Below the pieces are notes generated by a model that saw only the letters and a list, made by a program, of their open reading frames with translations, made no database searches and was not told the origin of the DNA. A stretch of DNA of 9,873 nucleotides, from contig JBFLVQ010000347.1 in the NCBI GenBank assembly GCA_040758525.1, forward strand, positions 1-9,873. The letters run 5' to 3'. This DNA is from JBFLVQ01 sp040758525. GTDB taxonomy: Bacteria > Acidobacteriota > Blastocatellia > Chloracidobacteriales > JADJPF01. The position numbers were made by a program, and so were the translations under genes. Shown here one piece after another: positions 1 to 6,973 of the stretch. Every line of letters begins with the position of its first letter. Position 1 is the stretch's first letter.

Positions 1-1831
1 TTTCAATAATGGTCTTGAGCGCTGCTTCGCGAACCTTTTCATCATTTCTACCACTGGCCTTATAATCGCTTAAAATGTTACGCTGCGCCTTTAATTTCTT
101 TAACAGTTTTGCTTTTTGGGGACTATCTTCTGGCATAACTTTTTGTGCATTGTGTATAGCTTTATCGGTAAGTTTTAAGGCTAATTCAAGCAGCGTCAAG
201 GTCGCTTTTCCCTCTCCCATTGCCCGCAAGGCTTCGATATTGATTTCAGGCAATTCAAAAGTTGGCACTTTAAAATCGGGAGAAATAGATGGCTTTGCAT
301 GCGGCTTGGGGTGAGGATTATCTGTATTAGTATCCTCTTCTTCTGGGTCGGTATTCTCAGAAGAATCTTCTCCTTCATCTACATTATTATTCTCTTCCCT
401 ATCTGGATCTGACGCTTCTTCAGGCTGATCTACTGGCGCTGTTTCAGGCAGAACTTCAACTCTGGGTGGAGGTGGCGGATCAACAGGAGGAGTAGGATTG
501 CTATCACTTTCCACTACTGTAGTAGTATTAGGTTTACCAGATAAACTAATAGCAAAAACAATCCCCAGACACATAAACACTACCATTATCGCTATGCCAA
601 CGCCGTACATACGTTGACGGAGTGGTGTTGGAGGATTCTCAGAACTATTCTTTAACTGCGCTGAAATCTTACGTACCCCTAACACATCGGTAGCTTTAAT
701 CGTTTCTGGAGCAATAAAAGAGTCGCCCTTTACCGTTTCTGCTACACGAGCAGGGCTATTGTTCTCAACCGTAGTAGCGGCCATATCTGGCATTGATACA
801 AGATTGCCAGCCCGTGTTAAGTTAGGCGAAGCAAATCGCGCCTGATCAGATGGCGGCATCGCTTGTGTAGGTGTCTCATCAGAATCGACTAAATTGGTCT
901 CTAAATCAGTACCTGACAATGTCTGAGCATTAGGCTCAGTCTGATTAGGATTATCGGCAACTGTCTCTTTTCCTATTGATGAGATAGACGGTCCTGTCTG
1001 TACAGAGATAGCAAATGGTAACTTATTAGTAAATTTGCCATAGGCAGTCAGCAATGCATTACGCATCTCCGTTGCGCTACGAAAGCGCTGAGCAGGATCT
1101 TTTTGTAGTGCACAGGTAATTATCTCTTGTAGAGGTTGCGGGATCTCGGCCGGTAGTGGTTCTGGATCGCGTTGTACGATAGCGCCTATTAAGGCAGTGA
1201 TCTCAGATTGGGGAAAAGGTAGACGTCCCACCAGCAACTGGTAAAAGATCACACCGGCAGACCATAGATCGGATTGTTCCAGGCGTTTACCATCAAAAGT
1301 CTCTGGCGACATATAAGCAGGTGTGCCAGCAATTCCGCCTGAGGAACCACTCGATTTCAACACTCGTGCCAAGCCAAAATCGGCAAGGCGAGGAGTGTCT
1401 CCCTGTAAGAGGATATTGGCTGGTTTTAAATCTCTATGAATAATCCGCTGAGAGTGTAAATGCTCTAATCCAGATAGGATACCTACAGTCATCAAGACTG
1501 CAGCCTCGACCGAAGGGGCAGCCCCGCCATGCTTCTTCAGCCAGCTTTCCAGCGAGCCGTCGGGGGCATATTCACTGACAATCACTACCTGACCATCGTA
1601 TTTATCGGCTTCTATAATTGATAGAATATTAGGATGACCGGCTAGTTGTGCCCAGACTTGGGATTCTTTGGCAATCGCATCAAGATCTGCATCCTCATCC
1701 AGTGCCAACTTAACCGCCACTTTAGTAGTAGCAAAGGCGCCACGCCGCTCTGCTAACCAGACTACGCCGAAAGCGCCGCGGCCAAGCTTGCGGACTAAGG
1801 TGTAAGGGCCAATCTGATCGTTCGGACGCAT
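1..1831 (-). CDS. Membrane-anchored Ser/Thr protein kinase (PknB/Hanks type), C-terminus beyond the window
   Basis: Reading the minus strand from an ATG at 1831 gives 610 residues with no stop before the window edge. The N-terminal 260 or so residues are a complete Hanks-type kinase: Gly-rich loop GRGAFG (17-22), VAVK with the ATP-anchoring Lys41, a likely helix-C Glu56, catalytic loop HRDLKPAN (132-139, Asp134), DFG (151-153), GTPAYMSPE (169-177) and DLW (188-190). HRD makes it an RD kinase, normally activated by activation-loop phosphorylation. A Ser/Thr-rich linker follows (about 270-400), then one membrane span (about 408-430), so the kinase should be cytoplasmic. The exported part begins Pro-rich, becomes very acidic (about 440-505), and then looks helical and Lys-rich. 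I see no PASTA repeats, so the signal sensed is unknown. In-frame codons upstream of 1831 reach a TGA without another ATG/GTG/TTG, which fixes the start. The ribosome site is weak. The substrate cannot be inferred. Confidence 0.93.
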   Translation of the reverse strand, partial: MRPNDQIGPYTLVRKLGRGAFGVVWLAERRGAFATTKVAVKLALDEDADLDAIAKESQVWAQLAGHPNILSIIEADKYDGQVVIVSEYAPDGSLESWLKKHGGAAPSVEAAVLMTVGILSGLEHLHSQRIIHRDLKPANILLQGDTPRLADFGLARVLKSSGSSGGIAGTPAYMSPETFDGKRLEQSDLWSAGVIFYQLLVGRLPFPQSEITALIGAIVQRDPEPLPAEIPQPLQEIITCALQKDPAQRFRSATEMRNALLTAYGKFTNKLPFAISVQTGPSISSIGKETVADNPNQTEPNAQTLSGTDLETNLVDSDETPTQAMPPSDQARFASPNLTRAGNLVSMPDMAATTVENNSPARVAETVKGDSFIAPETIKATDVLGVRKISAQLKNSSENPPTPLRQRMYGVGIAIMVVFMCLGIVFAISLSGKPNTTTVVESDSNPTPPVDPPPPPRVEVLPETAPVDQPEEASDPDREENNNVDEGEDSSENTDPEEEDTNTDNPHPKPHAKPSISPDFKVPTFELPEINIEALRAMGEGKATLTLLELALKLTDKAIHNAQKVMPEDSPQKAKLLKKLKAQRNILSDYKASGRNDEKVREAALKTIIE

Positions 1832-1865
1832 AATAACTGTTTCGCTTTCGTTGGTTCTTACACAG

Positions 1866-1898
1866 ATTATCAGATCGGTTACCGATCTTCCAAGTCAA
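1866..1898 (-). promoter_or_regulatory. Candidate kinase promoter with palindromic operator
   Basis: On the minus strand a TTGACT box (1893-1898) and a GATAAT box (1866-1871) are separated by 21 bp. Most of that spacer is a perfect palindrome with 8-bp arms, agatcggt-t-accgatct (1872-1888). Transcription from here would start about 28 nt before the kinase ATG. A 21-bp spacer is too long for an ordinary sigma-70 promoter. Either a regulator binding the palindrome remodels it, or one of the boxes is fortuitous. The palindrome itself is certain; its role as an operator is inferred from its place between the activator gene and the kinase gene. Confidence 0.35.
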
Positions 1899-1949
1899 AT
1901 ACTTAATACTGTAAAAACCTTACCCGTGTTCCCTAGATGATTAGCGCTA

Positions 1950-3851
1950 TTAAGAAATATTACGCCTAGGGCGCTGTATATTTAACTTGGCCATGCGACT
2001 ACGTAAGGTATTGGGGTTTAAATCAAGGATGGTGGCAGCGCCTTTGCTGCCTTCTATCACCCATCCGACTTGCTCAAGCACTTGAACTATATGATCACGC
2101 TCGATCTCTTCCATCGTCTTAAGCCGTTTTTCACTATTATCAGGCAGGCTGGCAAGCAGCAGTTCATCTTCAATCTCCAGTACTGCCCCAGTTGATAATA
2201 TTACTGCACGCTCAACAACATTCTCTAACTCTCGTATATTCCCTGGCCAGTCATAAGCGCTTAACCGCTCAATGGTACGTTGATCGATCTTGGTGATCTG
2301 TTTTCCCATTCGTGCCATATGTTTGCTAACAAAATAGCGTACCAGTAAAGGAATATCCTCTTTGCGTGCTCGTAATGGCGGCAACTGAACAGGAAAGACA
2401 TTGAGTCTATAATAGAGATCCGCGCGAAAACGCCCTTCCTCAACAGCCTTCTTAAGATCCCGATTGGTGGCTGCAATAACACGAACATTTACCTTCTGTG
2501 TACGTGAACCACCAACCCGCTCAAACTCCTGCTCTTGTAGGACTCTAAGCAATTTTGCTTGTACTTCTAGTGAGATATCTCCTATCTCATCAAGAAAGAT
2601 CGTGCCTCCATCAGCCAGTTCAAAACGCCCAATTCTTTGAGAGATAGCTCCTGTAAAAGCGCCTTTTTCATGACCAAAAAACTCACTTTCAATCAGTCCT
2701 GGCGAGAGTGCGGCACAGTTAACTTTGATAAGTGGTCTATTCTTACGCTTACTGCGATTATGTATGGCACGAGCAATCAACTCTTTTCCTGTACCGGTTT
2801 CACCCACTACAAGCACAGTAGAATCGGTAGTAGCCACCTGTTCAGCATTCTGAAATACTTTCCTAATGGCTGGACAAGCGCCTATTATCTCTTCAAAGTT
2901 ATATTCTGCTTTGATCTCTTCTTGCAAGTAGAGATTTTCTAGATGTAACTTCTCTATCTCCGCTTCTGCCTGTTTTAGCTCATTTATATCACGTAGAATG
3001 ATAGTGTAGAGTCGCTCTCCAGCTACTTTAACCTGTGATACAGTGGCTTCCAAAAGAAACTCTTCACCATCTGTGCGTAATGCCTTGAGACCCTCAGGCA
3101 TCCACATATAAGGTCTAGTTTCGCTCCCCTCATCGAATGACTTGATATATCCATTCAACACATTACAAAAACGCTCAGAGAAGAAACGATTGAATGGCTT
3201 ATCGATTGCCTCACAAGCATAACAACGGAAGATCTTTTCTGCTGCCGTATTGAATATTCTGATATATCCATTGTTATTAACCGTGATTATCGCATCCATA
3301 GTGGAAGTAAGAATTGAGGCTAAGCGTTGTTCACTCTCCTGTAGAACCTTTTCCGCTCTGATACGTTCTAGTTCCGCGCTAGCTCGCCCGGCAAAAATTT
3401 TAAAAATATATAAGCAGCAAGGCTCTGGTGGCATTGGCTTGGTATCAAGGGCAGCAAGATGTCCTAATACCTTTCCAATTGAATCGCACAGTGGCACACC
3501 TAAATAACTTTCTACTCCCAATTCGGCTAGCGGTCTATCTTTAGGAAAGAGCATCTGAACACCTTGATGATGGTGGCATAGACTACCGGCGCCAGCTACT
3601 ACCTCTTCACAAGGAGTTCCGTTAAGATCGAACTCTACATTGTCAAAGAAGCGATCTCCACCCCAGTAAGCTAGTGTGCGCACTCTGGTATTTACATCTG
3701 CAAATTCAGCGACAAAAGCAAAACGCACCTGTAATGCGGCAGCCAGATGATAGACAAGCGAGCGAAAGAAATCTGCTCCTGTGACGGTAGCAGTTCCTTC
3801 GACAATGGCGCGTAGTACCAGATCTTCATCCAATTTTTCTTTATTTAGCAT
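1950..3851 (-). CDS. Sigma-54-dependent transcriptional activator, GAF-PAS-AAA+-Fis HTH
   Basis: This 633-residue protein is an enhancer-binding activator that hydrolyses ATP to open promoters bound by sigma-54 RNA polymerase. Domains in order: GAF-like sensor (about 15-165), PAS (about 175-290), a short coiled linker (about 290-315), AAA+ ATPase (about 320-555) and a Fis-type helix-turn-helix (about 580-626). AAA+ motifs are intact: Walker A GETGTGKE (350-357), the sigma-54-contacting loop GAFTGA (397-402), Walker B GGTIFLDEIG (415-424), ATNRDL (461-466), the arginine-finger region FRADLYYRLNVFP (475-487) and WPGNIRELEN (535-544). With a GAF and a PAS instead of a receiver domain, it probably senses a small molecule or redox signal directly, as FhlA- and NorR-type activators do; the ligand is unknown. 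GAGGGG lies 4 bp before the ATG. It is divergent from the STAS/oxidoreductase operon, whose sigma-54 promoter is the obvious target. Confidence 0.95.
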   Translation of the reverse strand: MLNKEKLDEDLVLRAIVEGTATVTGADFFRSLVYHLAAALQVRFAFVAEFADVNTRVRTLAYWGGDRFFDNVEFDLNGTPCEEVVAGAGSLCHHHQGVQMLFPKDRPLAELGVESYLGVPLCDSIGKVLGHLAALDTKPMPPEPCCLYIFKIFAGRASAELERIRAEKVLQESEQRLASILTSTMDAIITVNNNGYIRIFNTAAEKIFRCYACEAIDKPFNRFFSERFCNVLNGYIKSFDEGSETRPYMWMPEGLKALRTDGEEFLLEATVSQVKVAGERLYTIILRDINELKQAEAEIEKLHLENLYLQEEIKAEYNFEEIIGACPAIRKVFQNAEQVATTDSTVLVVGETGTGKELIARAIHNRSKRKNRPLIKVNCAALSPGLIESEFFGHEKGAFTGAISQRIGRFELADGGTIFLDEIGDISLEVQAKLLRVLQEQEFERVGGSRTQKVNVRVIAATNRDLKKAVEEGRFRADLYYRLNVFPVQLPPLRARKEDIPLLVRYFVSKHMARMGKQITKIDQRTIERLSAYDWPGNIRELENVVERAVILSTGAVLEIEDELLLASLPDNSEKRLKTMEEIERDHIVQVLEQVGWVIEGSKGAATILDLNPNTLRSRMAKLNIQRPRRNIS

Positions 3852-3885
3852 TTTACCCCTCGAAAAAGCTGGCTACTCGATGCTA

Positions 3886-3920
3886 CCACGATATTTCGTA
3901 GCAGCCACGATATTTCGTAG
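3886..3920. repeat. Two direct 16-bp repeats, candidate activator-binding sites
   Basis: The 16-mer ccacgatatttcgtag occurs exactly twice, at 3886-3901 and 3905-3920, with a 19-bp period (about two helical turns, so the same DNA face). Each copy has a small dyad, acga-tatt-tcgt. The pair lies about 100 bp upstream of the -24 element at 4018, a normal distance for an upstream activating sequence. On the other strand it lies just ahead of the activator gene, and a TTGACT box (3919-3924) abuts it. Binding here could therefore activate the operon and also control the activator's own transcription. The repeats are seen directly; the bound protein is inferred. Confidence 0.6.
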
Positions 3921-4015
3921 TCAAGACTTACTACCTGTTACTTTACGGCTATTGCGACCAAGATTTAAAAGCTTTTTTTCAAACCACTTCAGCTTAATGT
4001 AAAGCGCTTTTGTGT

Positions 4016-4031
4016 TTGGCACATGCGTTGC
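4016..4031 (+). promoter_or_regulatory. Sigma-54 (-24/-12) promoter of the STAS/oxidoreductase operon
   Basis: The sequence TTGGCAC-N5-TTGC matches the sigma-54 consensus TGGCAC-N5-TTGC, with the GG at 4018-4019 and the GC at 4030-4031 in the required 12-bp register. The predicted start is near 4043, leaving a leader of about 29 nt that includes the AGGAGAT ribosome site (4057-4063) and the ATG at 4072. A divergent sigma-54 activator gene next door and tandem sites about 100 bp upstream strongly support the call. Confidence 0.85.
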
Positions 4032-4071
4032 CATTGCAATACTCCATTAATGAAATAGGAGATAGCTTGAG

Positions 4072-4344
4072 ATGCTTAGAATAACCGAAACAACCTCTGA
4101 TGAGGAGACCATTACACTACTACTCGAAGGCCGAATTATCGATCAATGGATTGATGAGATCTGTAATCAATGTAGAGCAAATCTTTCTCAGCAACGCAAA
4201 GTTATTCTAGATTTTTCTGGTGTACGTTTTGTCGATGAGCGAGGCATAGAAGCACTCAAAGAATTAATTAACGATCGCATTCAATTGATAGGTTGCTCCC
4301 TGTTTTTATCCCAACTATTAAACTCGGCAAAAGAAAATCAATAA
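4072..4344 (+). CDS. Small STAS-domain protein (anti-anti-sigma-like)
   Basis: This 90-residue protein is the length of a single STAS domain. The diagnostic stretch VILDFSGVRFVDERGIEALK (44-63) fits the central strand, loop and helix of SpoIIAA-like folds. In SpoIIAA the loop reads D-S-S-G and its Ser is phosphorylated by an anti-sigma kinase; here it reads D55-E56-R57-G58, with Glu where the phosphorylated Ser would be. It therefore cannot be switched in the usual way. It may act as a constitutive (phosphomimetic) partner or a scaffold, as some transport-associated STAS proteins do. AGGAGAT 8 bp before the ATG supports the start. It is the first gene after the sigma-54 promoter, 37 bp before the oxidoreductase gene. 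The partner protein is not identifiable here. Confidence 0.8.
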   Translation: MLRITETTSDEETITLLLEGRIIDQWIDEICNQCRANLSQQRKVILDFSGVRFVDERGIEALKELINDRIQLIGCSLFLSQLLNSAKENQ

Positions 4345-4381
4345 GATTTTTACTAAGATTCATACTAACAGAGAGGGAAAT

Positions 4382-6511
4382 ATGAACCCATTCAGCAGAT
4401 ACTTTCACTGGCTACAGAAAGATGTCCCCGTAGGCGAAGTGATAAATTATCCAATAGTAGATGAGAAGACTCACGAAACCAATGTTAAAGGTATTTATGC
4501 TATTGGCGATCTTTCCGGTCTGCCACTGCTACGTTTTGCTGCCCAACAAGGTTATGAAGTGACAAACAGAATCTATCAGGAACTGCAAGCTAGCAACCAT
4601 ACTACTGACGCATCTGTTTATGATCTAATTATCATTGGCGCAGGCGCAGCAGGGCTCTCTTGTGCATTGGAAGCTAAGAAGCATCAACTTAATTATGTTG
4701 TACTGGAATCAAATCGTATAGCCAACACAGTAGTCAACTTCCCCAAAGGAAAGCTGATTTTTGCCGAGCCCAAACAACTAGTATACAAAAGCGCGCTACC
4801 AATCATACAAGCTACTAAAGAGGAGACACTAGCCGCCTGGTACAAAGTAGTAAAAGAAGAGCAGCTACATATCCAAGAAGGTTTTCCTGTTAAAAATGTG
4901 AAAAAGCGAGATGAATTTCTCTTTGATGTAATTTTAGAGAATGGTGACATCTTGAAAGGCAAGCGAGTTATTCTTGCCATAGGCAAAGCTGGCCAGAGTC
5001 GTAAACTGGCTGTGCCTGGAGAGAATCTGCCTAAGGTAACATCGATTCTACGAGATCCCGCAGAATTTAAGAATGAGAACTTACTCGTGGTAGGTGGTGG
5101 TGATTCTGCCATTGAAGCCGCCTGTGCGCTAGCAGATCAAGACAATAATGTTACGCTCTCCTATCGCAAGGGTGAATTCTCGCGTATTAAGGAAGGGAAT
5201 GCAGAAAAGATCGCTCAATATCAGACTGAAGGGAGAGTAAAGATCCTATTCCATTCTGAGGTTAAAGAGATCAATGAAAAGAGTGTGCGGATAAAGACTC
5301 AAAATGGTGAACAACTGCTTGATAACGACATGGTTTTCACACTGATTGGAACAGAGTTGCCTTATGATCTGCTTAAGCGCATAGGTTTGCAGATACAGAA
5401 CTCTTGGTCGATAATGCGTGCAGCATTATTTGCCTTCTCGCTCGGTATCTTTACTTTTGTCTATTTCGGAAAATATTACTATCACGAAAACCTCTTTGGT
5501 CAACCGCCTAGCTTCTGGTACAGCCTACTCTACACACTGGCGGTAGGTGTGTTTGGTATTAAGAGGATGATTGACAAACCATATCCATATATACGCAAAC
5601 AGACTATCTCGCTCTTTCTCATACAGGCACTGCCGCTCTTCTTTATTCCAACTTTTGTTCTCCCTTATCTAGATAGTCATGGTCTAATACCACAATGGAT
5701 ACAAGATAATGTCTTTCCCTATCAGAGCTACTGGCGAGCAATCGGGTTTGTGTTACCTTGGCCGCTAGTTATCTACAATCTACTGGCAGATCAGCCTGTA
5801 TGGTTCTGGGTAATTGTCACCATACTACAGACCTTTATTATTATTCCCATTGCGGTTCGCTACTTTGGCAAAGGAGCAATATGTGGCTGGGTATGTAGCT
5901 GTGGAGCACTGGCAGAAACATTGGGAGATTCTTATAGAAAGATGGCGCCGCATGGACCAAGAGCAAAGAAGTGGGAGAACTTGGGTCAAGTAATTCTTGG
6001 TATTGTCACATTTATCACCTTACTCTATGTGATAGGCTGGTTCTATCCTTCTCAAACGTTGAACAATCTAAAATATCCCCTAGTTCATTACTATAGTCTG
6101 ATTGTTGATACAGCATTTGGTGGAGTAATCGGAGTAGGAACATACTTCTTCTATTCAGGCCGTATATGGTGTCGCTATGGCTGTCCGCTGGCTGCGCTTA
6201 TGCATATTTATGCTAGGTTTAGCAAATATAGAATCTTTGCAGATAAGAAGAAGTGTATCAGTTGTGGTGTCTGCACCTCGAATTGCCATATGGGTATCGA
6301 TGTAATGGGGTTTGCTAGTAAGGGCAAGCCTATGAATGATGTCGAATGTGTACGATGCTCGGCTTGTGTAATAAGCTGCCCTATGCAAGTCCTTAGCTTT
6401 GGTCGTATAGGCACTAATCATCCACATGATCCTGCAAGTAAACGTTCGCTACCAATTATTCCTGCAGCAATGGTAGGCAGACTGCCGCTTGAAATAGCCG
6501 GTAAGAAATAA
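4382..6511 (+). CDS. Permuted FAD/NAD(P) oxidoreductase fused to a NapH/NosR-like membrane [4Fe-4S] protein
   Basis: The 709-residue protein has three parts. First, residues 1-70 carry ETNVKGIYAIGD (32-43) and LLRFAAQQGYEV, which resemble the FAD-contacting segment that normally closes thioredoxin-reductase-like proteins. Second, residues 79-340 hold a FAD-type Rossmann motif IIGAGAAG (84-91) and an NAD(P)-type motif VVGGGDSAIEAA (236-247). The text around VVNFPKGK (117-124) suggests the YpdA/TrxR-like group, but there is no redox CxxC between the two motifs. Third, a membrane part (about 345-591) has six or seven spans, with C501-x3-C505-x-C507 and C597-x3-C601-P as in NapH/NosR/CcoG proteins. 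It is followed by two ferredoxin clusters, C625-C628-C631-C635 and C656-C659-C662-C666. Electrons probably pass between NAD(P)H, FAD and Fe-S centres to a quinone or an exported partner; direction and substrate are unknown. GAGAGGG precedes the ATG, supporting the unusual N-terminus. The downstream gene starts 24 bp on. Confidence 0.9.
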   Translation: MNPFSRYFHWLQKDVPVGEVINYPIVDEKTHETNVKGIYAIGDLSGLPLLRFAAQQGYEVTNRIYQELQASNHTTDASVYDLIIIGAGAAGLSCALEAKKHQLNYVVLESNRIANTVVNFPKGKLIFAEPKQLVYKSALPIIQATKEETLAAWYKVVKEEQLHIQEGFPVKNVKKRDEFLFDVILENGDILKGKRVILAIGKAGQSRKLAVPGENLPKVTSILRDPAEFKNENLLVVGGGDSAIEAACALADQDNNVTLSYRKGEFSRIKEGNAEKIAQYQTEGRVKILFHSEVKEINEKSVRIKTQNGEQLLDNDMVFTLIGTELPYDLLKRIGLQIQNSWSIMRAALFAFSLGIFTFVYFGKYYYHENLFGQPPSFWYSLLYTLAVGVFGIKRMIDKPYPYIRKQTISLFLIQALPLFFIPTFVLPYLDSHGLIPQWIQDNVFPYQSYWRAIGFVLPWPLVIYNLLADQPVWFWVIVTILQTFIIIPIAVRYFGKGAICGWVCSCGALAETLGDSYRKMAPHGPRAKKWENLGQVILGIVTFITLLYVIGWFYPSQTLNNLKYPLVHYYSLIVDTAFGGVIGVGTYFFYSGRIWCRYGCPLAALMHIYARFSKYRIFADKKKCISCGVCTSNCHMGIDVMGFASKGKPMNDVECVRCSACVISCPMQVLSFGRIGTNHPHDPASKRSLPIIPAAMVGRLPLEIAGKK

Positions 6512-6535
6512 TTCTTTACTCTACGAGAGGTAGAA

Positions 6536-6901
6536 ATGAGAGATTCAGAAAAATCTATCACCCACAAAAAGCTAGAGAAAACAGATAAGCTAGTGACCAC
6601 AACCGATCCACCCAATTGCGGACAGATTCCTGTGGCAATGCCAATGCCAATGGTTGGATCACCAACAGCGATAATGGCTGCGCATCCACAGATGCCTATG
6701 ACTCAAGTATATGCTCCACATATCAGTGTAGTCTCTTTGCTGCTATTGATGCTTGCTGGATCGATCGTTTTCAGAATTCGTTATCAGCGCAAGCGTTTGG
6801 CTAAGAGATGTCCTCACTGTGGTATTGGTCTGGAAAGATGGGCGGATCGATGTGGTATGTGTAATAAAAGTATCTTTGTCTATCCAACAGATAATCAGTA
6901 A
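6536..6901 (+). CDS. Small membrane protein with Met/Pro/His-rich N-terminal segment and C-terminal zinc ribbon
   Basis: I do not recognise this 121-residue protein. It has a polar N-terminus, then a Met/Pro/His-rich segment (about 28-62, including PVAMPMPM and HPQMPM plus a lone Cys28), one membrane span (about 63-79), a basic stop-transfer stretch (RIRYQRKRLAKR) and a zinc-ribbon motif CPHC (92-95) with CGMC (106-109). The basic residues after the span predict the ribbon in the cytoplasm and the Met-rich segment outside the membrane, where such residues can bind copper(I) or another soft metal. That binding is inferred from composition only. It is the last gene of the sigma-54 operon, 24 bp after the oxidoreductase, with a GAGAGG-like ribosome site. 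An accessory or assembly role for that enzyme is plausible. Codon-level coherence, spacing and the intact ribbon argue that it is real. Confidence 0.75.
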   Translation: MRDSEKSITHKKLEKTDKLVTTTDPPNCGQIPVAMPMPMVGSPTAIMAAHPQMPMTQVYAPHISVVSLLLLMLAGSIVFRIRYQRKRLAKRCPHCGIGLERWADRCGMCNKSIFVYPTDNQ

Positions 6902-6973
6902 CTTCAAAAAGCAACTTAAACACTGGGCACTGAGCGGTTAATAACTGTTGAACATTCACCCTACCCCGCTTTT

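Noticed and set aside
75..314. Plus-strand open frame of 79 codons near the left edge
   Set aside because: It is antisense to the C-terminal part of the Ser/Thr kinase gene, which reads openly through the whole region from a complete kinase domain.
3250..3507. Plus-strand open frame of 85 codons opposite the activator gene
   Set aside because: Antisense shadow of the GAF/PAS coding region with no ribosome site or domain.
4693..5112. Minus-strand open frame of 139 codons within the oxidoreductase gene
   Set aside because: It lies entirely opposite a well-supported coding sequence, has low-complexity Ser/Thr-rich content and no recognisable domain.
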